The position numbers and the translations under genes were made by a program. Below, in pieces: positions 1 to 7,675 of a DNA stretch of 64,000 bases. The stretch is from Paenibacillus pabuli. GTDB lineage: Bacteria > Bacillota > Bacilli > Paenibacillales > Paenibacillaceae. The DNA is taken from NCBI RefSeq assembly GCF_023101145.1, contig NZ_CP073714.1, positions 434,001 to 498,000 of the forward strand, written 5' to 3'. Every line of letters starts with the position of its first letter. Positions within the stretch are counted from its first letter, which is position 1. The notes under the pieces are model-generated. The model saw nothing but the letters and a program-made list of their open reading frames with translations. It was not told the DNA's origin and searched no databases.

Positions 1-62
1 TGTGATGATGGCCCAACCAGACGAAATGAATAGCATGCGGATGGAATGATTTTTGGCAAGCT

Positions 63-108
63 TATACATGCTGTAAAGGTGACAAAAGTCTATACATGTT
101 TTACAGTA
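63..108 (+). promoter_or_regulatory. possible promoter overlapped by an inverted repeat
   Basis: Upstream of the cupin gene, CTGTAAA (71-77) and TTTACAG (100-106) form an inverted repeat, and TATACATG occurs twice as a direct repeat (63-70, 91-98). A weak GTGACA-N17-TACAGT promoter lies inside the repeat. This looks like an operator over a promoter, but no matching regulator is present and the promoter boxes are poor. Confidence 0.3.
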
Positions 109-174
109 GGGGGAGTGAGGCTAACCTCTGGATCGGGGAGTCTCCAATTCGATTTGGAAGGAAGGAAACAGAAT

Positions 175-633
175 ATGACGACACATGAATTATCGCCACT
201 CGTTGCTGCTTTGAATATGCAGCCGCACGTTGAAGGCGGTTGGTATAAGGAAGAATGGAAGGCATCGTATCAAATTCCACAATCCGTACTGCCGGATACA
301 TACTCGGGCCCTCGATTCTCGGCTAGTTCGACGTACTTCCTGCTGCACTCGCATGAAATCTCGGAATGGCATACCGTTTTGTCTGATGAGCTCTGGTTGT
401 GGCACAGTGGCAGTCCGATTGAATTGAAATTGGGCGGCAATGGGGAAAACCCAGAAAATGAAGAAGTTCTTGTGTTGGGTATGGATATTGCTGCGGGGCA
501 ATCGCCACAGGTGCTCGTTCCTGCCGGAGTATGGCAAACAGCACGTCCGCTGGGCGACGAGCCTGTGCTGGTAACGTGCGTTGTAGCGCCAGGTTTCCAT
601 TTTGATGATTTCAAACTGGTTTCCAAAGGCTAA
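175..633 (+). CDS. cupin-fold DUF985 family protein
   Basis: A 152-residue cytoplasmic protein of the DUF985 branch of the cupin superfamily. Family hallmarks seen are an N-terminal HVEGGWYKE segment, a central STYFLLHSHEISEWH strand pair with histidines able to bind metal, and VPAGVWQTARP near the C-terminus. The longer frame opens at 46, but the ATG at 175 follows a GGAAGGAAGG purine run at good spacing and begins at the conserved domain, so it was chosen. A terminator follows at 656-699. The substrate is unknown; family membership is secure, enzymatic role is not. Confidence 0.85.
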   Translation: MTTHELSPLVAALNMQPHVEGGWYKEEWKASYQIPQSVLPDTYSGPRFSASSTYFLLHSHEISEWHTVLSDELWLWHSGSPIELKLGGNGENPENEEVLVLGMDIAAGQSPQVLVPAGVWQTARPLGDEPVLVTCVVAPGFHFDDFKLVSKG

Positions 634-655
634 TATAACCATAAATGGACAAGCA

Positions 656-699
656 AAATCCCGATCCAGGTTGCGTGTGCATCCAGATCGGGATTTTTT
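656..699. terminator. rho-independent terminator between convergent genes
   Basis: AAATCCCGATC pairs with GATCGGGATTT around an 18-nt loop and is followed by a T run. It sits between the cupin gene and the convergent aldo/keto reductase and probably serves the cupin mainly. Confidence 0.8.
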
Positions 700-730
700 G
701 ATGTTTTATAGCTTTGATTATATATTGAAG

Positions 731-1558
731 TTAGAAGTTAAAGTTGTCCGGATCGGAACCAAATCGCTTGTTCTCATTCAATTGACTGATGCGTTCGAGT
801 TCTTCCGCGGTCAACTCGAAATCATACAGGTCTGCATTATCGCGTATGCGCTGTGGCGTAACGGATTTAGGGATGGTCACAATTCCATTTTGCAGATCCC
901 AACGCAGAATCACCTGTGCCGGTGATTTGCTGTACTTGGCAGCGATGTCCTGAAGAAGTGGATGCTCCAAAAGATGTCCCTGACCCAGTGGCGACCAGGC
1001 TTCAATCTGGATCTGATGTTTGCTGCAATACTCCCGAAGCTCTGTCTGGATTAACATCGGATGCAGTTCCACCTGATTCACAGCAGGTTTAATGGTGGCA
1101 TCGGTCATCAGGTCCTCCAGATGGTGAATCTGGAAGTTACTCACCCCAATGGCGCGGATGCGTCCTTCCTTATGCAGCTTCTCCAGCGCTCTCCATGTAT
1201 CCTTGTACTTGCCTTTGACAGGCCAGTGGATCAGATAGAGGTCCAGATATTCCAGTTCCAGGCGTTCCATGCTTGCTTCAAAAGCGGCCAGTGTAGATTC
1301 GTAACCTTGGTCCGCGTTCCACACTTTGGTGGTAATGAAGAGATCCTCGCGAGCGATTCCGGATTCACGAATACCCTGAGCTACACCCGTTTCGTTGTTA
1401 TACGCTTTCGCTGTATCGATACTGCGATAACCTGCCTGGATAGCCGTTTTGACGGCTTCAACCACTTCTTCTCCATCTTTAACCTTAAATACACCAAAAC
1501 CCAGCCAAGGCATTTTGACTCCGTTATAAAGTGTCGTTGTGTCCTGCACGTGTTTCAT
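731..1558 (-). CDS. aldo/keto reductase
   Basis: A 275-residue NADPH-dependent aldo/keto reductase with a TIM-barrel fold, close to the Bacillus YvgN/YtbE group. Visible are the N-terminal NGVKMPWLGFGVFKV strand, the catalytic region SIDTAKAYNNE (Asp and Tyr), KVWNAD with the catalytic Lys, LYLIHWPVKGK with the catalytic His, and the cofactor-binding IPKSVTPQRI near the end. The ATG at 1558 follows AGGAGGAATTTCGGACC; the 10-residue upstream extension is not needed. It probably reduces small aldehydes or methylglyoxal; the natural substrate cannot be read from sequence. Confidence 0.93.
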   Translation of the reverse strand: MKHVQDTTTLYNGVKMPWLGFGVFKVKDGEEVVEAVKTAIQAGYRSIDTAKAYNNETGVAQGIRESGIAREDLFITTKVWNADQGYESTLAAFEASMERLELEYLDLYLIHWPVKGKYKDTWRALEKLHKEGRIRAIGVSNFQIHHLEDLMTDATIKPAVNQVELHPMLIQTELREYCSKHQIQIEAWSPLGQGHLLEHPLLQDIAAKYSKSPAQVILRWDLQNGIVTIPKSVTPQRIRDNADLYDFELTAEELERISQLNENKRFGSDPDNFNF

Positions 1559-1652
1559 GGTCCGAAATTCCTCCTCTGATTCATTCATTATTCCATTATG
1601 TAATTACCCTGCTGACCGCCGGCCAATCGTATATGTATGACCGTCTATACTG

Positions 1653-1682
1653 ATTATACTAAAACCTTTTTGGTAATGGAAA
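1653..1682 (-). promoter_or_regulatory. putative sigma-A promoter of the aldo/keto reductase gene
   Basis: On the minus strand TTTCCA (1677-1682) is followed after 18 nt by a perfect TATAAT (1653-1658), about 95 nt upstream of the reductase start. The rest of the 336-nt gap between the reductase and the DUF445 gene holds no ORF or hairpin that I can support. Confidence 0.5.
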
Positions 1683-1894
1683 AGAATACGACCATTTCGA
1701 TAGGAAAAACCCCTCTTTTATCCTTTTTCGCCAGCCAGAGGTTTGGTTTTGACGCGTACCGGTGATAAGATGAAGTATACGAAATATGGAAACAGAAGCT
1801 TTCTATATAAAGGGATTAAATAAAGAGCACAGGAGCACGGGGAAGTTAGGTGTTATTAAACCCGTGTGATTAACGATAAAGGAGTAAGAATACG

Positions 1895-3151
1895 ATGGCT
1901 AAACCTAAACAAACCAAAAAAGCAGCAGCCTGGTCTCTCGTAGTTATGGGAGCGGGATTTGCAGCATCATTGCCGTTTCAAGGTGGTGTTGTAGGCAAAC
2001 TGCTGGTAGGGTCATTTGAAGCGGGGTTGGTAGGTGGACTAGCGGACTGGTTCGCTGTAACAGCGTTGTTCCGTCATCCACTGGGTATTCCGATTCCACA
2101 TACGGCATTGCTGCCCAAAAATCGGGACAAATTGACGGAAGGCCTTGTTTCCGCGGTGGAAAATAACTTGCTGAACAAGGATAGTATCACCGAGAAGATT
2201 GCCGGTTTCAAGGCAGCAGAAATCGTTCTGGATACCATGACACGGGAACTTCACAACGATGGAGTCAAATCCATGATCGATACACTCTGCAAACGTATCC
2301 TTGCAGGCCTGCCGTTGGAGCAGATTGCTCAACTGGTTGCGGGTGAGATCAAATCACAGGCAGGAGCCTTCGACCTGGGTCCGATCCTGGAACGGGCTTC
2401 GATCCAGATGAGTGAGCGTGGATATGATGCCAAAGCGCTGGACTACGGTCTGAAGCAGGCAGAGGAATGGCTGGTGAAGCCGGAGACCATCATGTTTTTG
2501 GGTGAGAGCGGCCTAAAGGCAATTAGCGGAATCCAGATGAATGGATTAATGCAATTTGCGATGAATGCGTTTATGGGCTATCTGAACGAGGAGCGTATGG
2601 GCAGCATATTGCAAGGATATCTGTTTGACCGGGTAGAGGACATGAAGCGGGAAGGGAGCGCTCTTCGTTACAAAGTGCTTGATCTGATGCGAACCCAAGT
2701 GGTTCGGCTGGCGATGAGTGAGAGTGTGCAGGATGGAGTCAACGGCTGGAAAAACAACATGCTGGATAGTTGGAACGCAGAGGAAACCGCGCTGAACAAA
2801 CTCACTGAATTGAGGGATAAGGCGCTCGCTGCAATGGAAGATGGTCAGTACGTGGATACGTATGCGCTGCCTGCCATTGAACGGGTATTGTCCGATTTGC
2901 GCTCCGATGAAGCATTGTTAGCAGGCTTGAATGCCAAGATTGTGGAAGGAGTAACCACGCTGCTGGAGAAAAACCATTCCAAAATCGGTAACCTCGTGCG
3001 GGAAAATGTCGACAAAATGGACAATGCCTCCTTGATCTCGTTGATTGAAGATAAGGTAGGGCAGGACCTGCAATGGATTCGGATTAATGGGGCCGTTACC
3101 GGCTTTGTGATCGGGATTGTATTGACCGCATTGCGGATGGTGCTGGAATAA
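1895..3151 (+). CDS. DUF445 family membrane protein
   Basis: A 418-residue DUF445 protein, the family of Bacillus YheB. A hydrophobic N-terminal segment (residues about 13-38) is followed by the family motif GGLADWFAVTALFRHPLGIPIPHTALLP; the long helical middle ends in a second hydrophobic segment (about 396-415, GAVTGFVIGIVLTALRM). The topology suggests a membrane-anchored protein with a large helical domain. The start ATG follows AAAGGAG at good spacing. It stands alone and ends in a terminator. No biochemical function is established for the family that I can rely on. Confidence 0.88.
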   Translation: MAKPKQTKKAAAWSLVVMGAGFAASLPFQGGVVGKLLVGSFEAGLVGGLADWFAVTALFRHPLGIPIPHTALLPKNRDKLTEGLVSAVENNLLNKDSITEKIAGFKAAEIVLDTMTRELHNDGVKSMIDTLCKRILAGLPLEQIAQLVAGEIKSQAGAFDLGPILERASIQMSERGYDAKALDYGLKQAEEWLVKPETIMFLGESGLKAISGIQMNGLMQFAMNAFMGYLNEERMGSILQGYLFDRVEDMKREGSALRYKVLDLMRTQVVRLAMSESVQDGVNGWKNNMLDSWNAEETALNKLTELRDKALAAMEDGQYVDTYALPAIERVLSDLRSDEALLAGLNAKIVEGVTTLLEKNHSKIGNLVRENVDKMDNASLISLIEDKVGQDLQWIRINGAVTGFVIGIVLTALRMVLE

Positions 3152-3176
3152 CAAGAAGATACTTATTTTAATGTTA

Positions 3177-3210
3177 GAAGCTGTCTGAGTGTATAGATAG
3201 CTTCTTTTTT
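3177..3210 (+). terminator. rho-independent terminator after the DUF445 gene
   Basis: GAAGCTGTCT pairs with AGATAGCTTC (one G-T pair) and is followed by six T. It isolates the DUF445 gene from the AT-rich operon that starts at 3331. Confidence 0.8.
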
Positions 3211-3285
3211 AATACAAATTTTAAATGTTAAATATAGTAATATAATGGAAAGAAATAGTTTACAATTTGCGATCGATGTGTTAGG

Positions 3286-3312
3286 TTGAAAATGTAAAAA
3301 AGATAGTATAAA
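3286..3312 (+). promoter_or_regulatory. possible promoter of the peptide operon
   Basis: TTGAAA (3286-3291) and TATAAA (3307-3312) are separated by only 15 nt, shorter than ideal, 19 nt before the first gene. The 120-nt gap is very AT-rich, so other -10 choices exist. Confidence 0.35.
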
Positions 3313-3330
3313 TTACATAAAAGGGATGAT

Positions 3331-3810
3331 ATGGTGAATGATGCTGTTGTTCTGAAAAATAGCCATATGAAATTTTTTAAATCGCCTCGTAATTTTAATG
3401 TTGAAGCTGGTGATTATTTTAAGAATTTTGTTGTGAACGAAAGTGGATTGAAAATGTATGACTTAATTAAACGCGAACATTTACTTGCGATCTTTCTTAG
3501 TATTGATTGTCCAACATGCGAAGACTCGTTACATATCATCGATTCCTACAGTTTGAAGAAACCAGATGTTAATATTGCCGTGTTTATCAACGCGGATGAT
3601 GTGACCACTCAGCTATTAAATGATTACTATAAAGGCAGAATTTTTATTTCCTCAGTTGGTAAGGAACGGATGAAGGACGAGCTGCAAGTGTTCTCTTTTC
3701 CAAGAGGTTTTATGCTTAATAAATATGGTCAGGTATTGAGAAGTGAAGTCTGCGGGGCGGATTTTGCTATGGATATGTTATTGATGCCGTTGAGAAAACT
3801 CTCAATTTAA
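3331..3810 (+). CDS. thioredoxin-like protein with CPTC motif (peptide operon)
   Basis: A 159-residue protein with a thioredoxin-like core: strand HLLAIFLSIDC followed by the redox motif C60-P-T-C63 at the start of a helix, and a later FPRGFML segment that may carry the cis-proline loop before an LNKYGQV strand, as in TlpA/MauD-type proteins. No signal peptide or membrane segment is seen, unusual for a disulfide-forming enzyme, so it may act on the cytoplasmic face or on a partner in the cluster. It is first in a tight seven-gene operon ending in a ten-cysteine peptide, which suggests a role in making or protecting its disulfides. Base composition is much more AT-rich than flanking genes. Confidence 0.7.
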   Translation: MVNDAVVLKNSHMKFFKSPRNFNVEAGDYFKNFVVNESGLKMYDLIKREHLLAIFLSIDCPTCEDSLHIIDSYSLKKPDVNIAVFINADDVTTQLLNDYYKGRIFISSVGKERMKDELQVFSFPRGFMLNKYGQVLRSEVCGADFAMDMLLMPLRKLSI

Positions 3811-3839
3811 CGAACAAGATGAAAGGAGAACTTAGAAGC

Positions 3840-4265
3840 ATGAAACTGAATTTAAAGGATATTTTTAATAGTGCTAAGGGAGTCGAGGAAGTCAACCCAA
3901 ATTCAATCAAAGAGGGATTCCCAAAAATATATAATGATATTCCTGTTTTGGATACAGAGACTGTCTACGGCATCGTTTCATTGAGTTGTGCTCATTGCAT
4001 CGAGTTGATTCCTGAGTTGACGAATTTATCCCATTTTGAAAATTTCGTATTGATCACGGATGGAGACGAAAATGATAATCAGGCCATAATTCAAGAACTC
4101 AATTTAAAATTCCCCATTATTTCATATACCAAACCACTCAGTCAATTGGGAATTATCCATACTCCTACCTGTGTAAGGGTCGATAAACAGGGAGCATATG
4201 TTGCAAGTGAGTTTACCAAAGATATAGAGCAGGTTATTGAATTCCTGCAACATTCAGGATCATGA
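3840..4265 (+). CDS. second thioredoxin-like protein with CAHC motif
   Basis: A 141-residue thioredoxin-fold protein of the TlpA/MauD kind: YGIVSLSC50-A-H-C53-IELIPEL is the redox site at the strand-helix junction, and IIHTPTCVRVDKQG holds the cis-proline loop and the following strand, with an extra Cys. No signal peptide is seen. The ATG at 3840 is preceded by AAAGGAG (3822-3828); an upstream ATG at 3819 has no good ribosome site. Its last codons overlap the MauE-like gene (ATGA), so the two are probably made together and may pass electrons between them. Substrate assignment to the terminal peptide is inference. Confidence 0.72.
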   Translation: MKLNLKDIFNSAKGVEEVNPNSIKEGFPKIYNDIPVLDTETVYGIVSLSCAHCIELIPELTNLSHFENFVLITDGDENDNQAIIQELNLKFPIISYTKPLSQLGIIHTPTCVRVDKQGAYVASEFTKDIEQVIEFLQHSGS

Positions 4266-4783
4266 TAATCCCTTCCATTATTTTAAATGTTATTATAGGC
4301 TCGCTGTTTCTGCTTTCTTTTAGTACCAAAATCTTCGATATTAGTGATTTAAGAAATGATGTGGCAGTTCTAAGGATCATTCCAAAAAGCTTAACAGATT
4401 TAAGTATCTATGCGCTTTTGTTTGTTGAGTTGGGGATTTCAATAAGTTATCTTTTTAACTTATGGCTACCATTTAGAACAGGCATCACCGTGATGTTGCT
4501 GATCTTTTTTATTGTAGTCACTTGGCTCAAAAGAAGGCGAACGGGGACTGTAAGCTGTACATGTTTTGGTACAAACCGTTTGTTGAACAAAAATCCGGTA
4601 ATCAGAAATATAGCTATTATCTTTTTCTGTGTGTTGGATTTTTCAATGCATGTGGACACGGGGGTGTATAGAGGCCTTAACAATCTTTCATATGCTCTGA
4701 TTTTCGTAACGCTGGTGCAGTTGTATGAAAGTAGAAAAACCTATAAAAAGATGAGGGCGATCAATGAATATGTTAACTTCTGA
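4262..4783 (+). CDS. MauE/DoxX-like redox-associated membrane protein
   Basis: A 173-residue polytopic membrane protein with about four to five hydrophobic segments (residues about 3-21, 45-65, 72-89, 112-125, 140-157). Between the third and fourth lies S98-C-T-C-F-G103, matching the CxCFG signature of MauE-type proteins, which partner MauD-like thioredoxins in disulfide formation. It overlaps the upstream CAHC gene by 4 nt and the downstream gene by 20 nt. The pairing of a MauE-like protein with two CxxC proteins is the clearest sign that this operon handles disulfide chemistry. Confidence 0.75.
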   Translation: MIIPSIILNVIIGSLFLLSFSTKIFDISDLRNDVAVLRIIPKSLTDLSIYALLFVELGISISYLFNLWLPFRTGITVMLLIFFIVVTWLKRRRTGTVSCTCFGTNRLLNKNPVIRNIAIIFFCVLDFSMHVDTGVYRGLNNLSYALIFVTLVQLYESRKTYKKMRAINEYVNF

Positions 4784-5189
4784 ATCCTTGATTCTTGTGG
4801 TTTGCTTAATATGTGTGTTTGCAATATATATGTATACCAAGATTCAGATTGCCAAAAATGCATTAAGTATTCTTGGAAAAATGATTGGGAGCAAGGGTAC
4901 TGAAATCGTTGTTGTTGTTACCCATAAATCACATGACTTTAAGGAAATTGATGCAATCTTATCAGAAAATAAAATGGTCGATGTCAAAATCATTTTGTTA
5001 TCTACACGTTGGATTTATCAAATCAAACAAAAGAAATGGAAAAATGAAATCATATATTTTATCGATTCAAATGTGGTAAGTCTTGAAGAAGTAGATTATG
5101 CAATACGATTGTCTCCATCCAAACATGTGAAATACACAGGGGGTCTTGAGGGGCTTAAGAATGCTACAAGAGAGGTGCAATATGGATGA
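4764..5189 (+). CDS. unknown membrane-anchored protein of the peptide operon
   Basis: A 141-residue protein with one N-terminal hydrophobic segment (about 8-26, LILVVCLICVFAIYMY) and a soluble alternating strand/helix domain (GTEIVVVVTHKSHDFKEI, MVDVKIILLSTRW, NEIIYFIDSNVVSLEE). The layout resembles the MauD-type membrane-tethered thioredoxin fold but lacks a CxxC pair; its only cysteines are in the membrane segment. It overlaps both neighbours, so it belongs to the operon. A structural or substrate-holding role beside the redox pair is possible but unproven. The ATG at 4770 is an equally good start. Confidence 0.6.
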   Translation: MNMLTSESLILVVCLICVFAIYMYTKIQIAKNALSILGKMIGSKGTEIVVVVTHKSHDFKEIDAILSENKMVDVKIILLSTRWIYQIKQKKWKNEIIYFIDSNVVSLEEVDYAIRLSPSKHVKYTGGLEGLKNATREVQYG

Positions 5190-5574
5190 TATAAAGGTAA
5201 GTTTGCTAGTAGCGAATGAAATATCGTTTAACAACGAAATAAAGCGCCATTCGATCAATGATGTTCTTAATTTAGTGGAAGTTCCCTACATACCTTGTGC
5301 TGTTAAAACTCATGTGTTGGTTAAGATATTATTTCCAAAACGAGACTTCCAAGAAGAGGGATACATGGATATCGTTGCGCCAGACGGATTAATGGAATTA
5401 AATACGCCTATTATGAAAATCATGAACTTTAGACCTCATCCCGCAAATCCAGGTATGGATGCCAGTCTCCAAATTAACTTTGCAGTTGTGGAAGAAGGTA
5501 CATACAAATACAGGTTTTACGTTAGACATCAACTTGTGGCGGAGTACCCCCTTCAAGTTTTGTTGAAGAAATGA
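5182..5574 (+). CDS. unknown beta-rich protein, resembles DUF6941-type
   Basis: A 130-residue protein without signal or membrane segments. Alternating short strands (DIKVSLLVANEISF, HVLVKILFPK, SLQINFAVVEEGTYKYRFYV) and the ending VAEYPLQVLLKK suggest an immunoglobulin-like beta sandwich, as in small DUF6941-type proteins, though I cannot confirm family membership without a search. The ATG at 5182 overlaps the upstream gene by 8 nt and follows GAGAGGTG. Its stop overlaps the ABC transporter start (ATGA). Possible roles are immunity or peptide binding; neither is shown by sequence. Confidence 0.6.
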   Translation: MDDIKVSLLVANEISFNNEIKRHSINDVLNLVEVPYIPCAVKTHVLVKILFPKRDFQEEGYMDIVAPDGLMELNTPIMKIMNFRPHPANPGMDASLQINFAVVEEGTYKYRFYVRHQLVAEYPLQVLLKK

Positions 5575-7385
5575 TGGGCAAGAAATTGTTAAGTTCCGTT
5601 TCCTCATATTTTAAAATATTTCATAAAGCTACTGTACTTCAGAAATTCAGAGTGGTTTTGTACATGCTTCTAACAATAATAGAGATTCTGTTATCTCCTT
5701 TGCAGATTTATGCGATCCAACAGACTACGGATACGATTAATAATGTATTTGAAACAAAGACCCATATGATGGAGGCGCTTTTGTTTATCGGTTTGAATGT
5801 ATTGATTTTTTTGGTTTCATATATTGCAAATGAGAAGAAAGCGTTGTTAGTTAAAAGGTTAAACCAAATCGCTGACTATCATTTGGAGGATATGAAAGCA
5901 AACAAGCTGATCGAAATTCCAATTATATACTTTGAGGAAACGGAAAATCACAATGTGCTTGAACGAATTAACGGAGTCGGCTCCAAAACGATAAGCATAT
6001 TTGTCTCCTCCGTAGAAGTCATTAAGCACACTGCCATTTTTGCAACGTACGCCTTTATGCTAATGAAGGTACACTGGTCACTGGGGTTCATCCTTATCGC
6101 TCTTTTAGTTCCCTCTTTATATATATATCTGGGGATGTCTAAAAAATTCTACCTTCAGGCCTATGCACAGTCGTTTAAGGTTCGTAGAGCTAACTATTTT
6201 ATCAATTTATTTCGGGATCGAAGTGTACAAAAAGAAATAAAAATATTTAAACATGGTCACAATCTTTTGAGTTTATGGAAATCTCTCTACTGGGAGACAT
6301 CTGACGAACAATATAGTCTGGATTGCAAAGATGCCAAGCGTAAAAGACAATCTGCGATTTACAACCATGTCATCAATACGATCTATATTATTGGACTTAT
6401 CCTTTTTGGCGCTCACAGTAATATGACAATCGGCGAATATGTTGCCTATTCTTCGCTGCTGGTTCTCAGTAGTAGTTCGATGAACACGGTTGTTAATAAC
6501 ACCGGGATCGTTTACGGATACGCTTTTGTTATCCGAGATTTTATCAAGTTTTTGGATCGCAGGACTTCTGATCTTATAGAGGAATCGGATGATATCACCT
6601 TCAGAGATGAAATACAACTTAACCATGTTTGCTTCACCTATCCCAATAGTGAAAATGCAACATTGAAAGATATCTCATTTACTATTGCTGCAGGAGAAAC
6701 CGTTGCCATTGTTGGGGAAAATGGTTCGGGTAAGAGCACTCTGGCAAAATGTATTACAGGTCTATATGAAATTCAAGAGGGAAGTATTCAATTTGATGGT
6801 AAAGAGTTGAATAAATCAAACATTAATTCATTGTTAGCCAGAACAAGTATTTTGTTTCAGGATTATGCTAGGTACGAACTAACATTATTAGAGAATATAG
6901 CATTTGAAAAAGTAAACAACGATCAAGAAACGCAGCGCCTGTTCGTAGATGAACTTTTCGAGGATTTCAGAAATATAGCCAATCGTCTTCCGAATGGTGC
7001 GAATACTTCTCTAGGGAGAGTGTATGAGAATGGGGCGGAATTGTCAGGAGGGGAATGGCAGAGAGTTGCGCTATCCAGAGCTTTTTTCAAAGAAGCTGAC
7101 TTGATTGTTTTGGACGAACCCACCTCAGCTATTGATCCTTTATCTGAAGACCAGATCTTTAACCGTTTTTTTGAGTACACCGAGAATAAGACAGCTTTGA
7201 TTGTTACTCACCGTTTGGCTAACTGTGTACGTGTCGACAAAATTATTGTGATGGATAAAGGCAGAATTGTTGAAATGGGAACACATGCTAGTTTGATGAA
7301 AGAGAAAGGGCTGTATGCTTCCATGTTTTCTGTGCAAAGCAAGCCTTTTAATAAGAAGGAAGAAAACCTGGTTGCTGCGCTTTAA
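5571..7385 (+). CDS. ABC transporter, fused permease/ATPase (peptide exporter)
   Basis: A 604-residue half-transporter. The N-terminal half carries about six hydrophobic segments; the C-terminal half is a complete ATPase: Walker A GENGSGKST (about 382-390), Q-loop LFQDY, signature LSGGEWQRVALSRAF (about 490), Walker B LIVLDEPTSAID (about 511-522) and switch His in VTHR. There is no N-terminal C39 peptidase domain, so it would not cut a double-glycine leader; this fits a leaderless substrate. It is translationally coupled to the previous gene and lies 34 nt upstream of the cysteine-rich peptide, its most likely cargo. It probably works as a homodimer. Confidence 0.88.
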   Translation: MMGKKLLSSVSSYFKIFHKATVLQKFRVVLYMLLTIIEILLSPLQIYAIQQTTDTINNVFETKTHMMEALLFIGLNVLIFLVSYIANEKKALLVKRLNQIADYHLEDMKANKLIEIPIIYFEETENHNVLERINGVGSKTISIFVSSVEVIKHTAIFATYAFMLMKVHWSLGFILIALLVPSLYIYLGMSKKFYLQAYAQSFKVRRANYFINLFRDRSVQKEIKIFKHGHNLLSLWKSLYWETSDEQYSLDCKDAKRKRQSAIYNHVINTIYIIGLILFGAHSNMTIGEYVAYSSLLVLSSSSMNTVVNNTGIVYGYAFVIRDFIKFLDRRTSDLIEESDDITFRDEIQLNHVCFTYPNSENATLKDISFTIAAGETVAIVGENGSGKSTLAKCITGLYEIQEGSIQFDGKELNKSNINSLLARTSILFQDYARYELTLLENIAFEKVNNDQETQRLFVDELFEDFRNIANRLPNGANTSLGRVYENGAELSGGEWQRVALSRAFFKEADLIVLDEPTSAIDPLSEDQIFNRFFEYTENKTALIVTHRLANCVRVDKIIVMDKGRIVEMGTHASLMKEKGLYASMFSVQSKPFNKKEENLVAAL

Positions 7386-7419
7386 GCAGATGAGAATATT
7401 ATGAAAGGAGGTGAACTAT

Positions 7420-7605
7420 ATGTGTGGATCTCAAAATGATTGTACCAGTAATCCGTGTAACGGAAGACGTAGTCTCTATCGGCATGATTATGCATGCTCT
7501 CCGATACTTCCAACAGTTACCTGCGATGTCTTTGGTTATCCATGTGATGGTAAGTGCTCTACATGCAGTACTTATCTTAGCTCAACCTTTCTTCAGTGCT
7601 GTTAA
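7420..7605 (+). CDS. 61-residue ten-cysteine peptide, candidate leaderless bacteriocin
   Basis: ATG at 7420 sits 7 nt after AAAGGAGG. The 61-residue product has ten cysteines (positions 2, 8, 13, 26, 35, 42, 46, 49, 60, 61) and ends in QCC. There is no signal peptide, double-glycine leader or clear leader/core division; the second residue is already Cys. It is the last gene of an operon with two CxxC proteins, a MauE-like protein and an exporter, and a terminator follows. From memory, the segment SLYRHDYAC resembles part of the disulfide-bonded bacteriocin laterosporulin, also leaderless, but the match is short. A competing frame from a GTG at 7424 gives 76 residues running into the terminator and is less likely. 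Confidence 0.65.
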   Translation: MCGSQNDCTSNPCNGRRSLYRHDYACSPILPTVTCDVFGYPCDGKCSTCSTYLSSTFLQCC

Positions 7606-7626
7606 GCGTTTGATATTTGTACAATC

Positions 7627-7675
7627 AACAGGTTGTTCCAGAGTCTACCACTGACTATGGACAGCCTGTTTTTTT
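7627..7675 (+). terminator. rho-independent terminator ending the peptide operon
   Basis: AACAGG with an extended imperfect stem pairs with CCTGTT, followed by a T run. It lies 22 nt after the cysteine-rich peptide stop and supports that peptide as the final gene. Confidence 0.85.

Noticed and set aside
1..49. Possible 3' end of a gene on the plus strand (frame from position 2, ending TGA at 47-49).
   Set aside because: Only about 15 codons are visible, with no recognisable motif.
7424..7654. 76-codon frame overlapping the cysteine-rich peptide, start GTG.
   Set aside because: It runs into the terminator hairpin and has a poorer start than the ATG at 7420, which is ideally spaced from AAAGGAGG. 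Kept as an alternative only.
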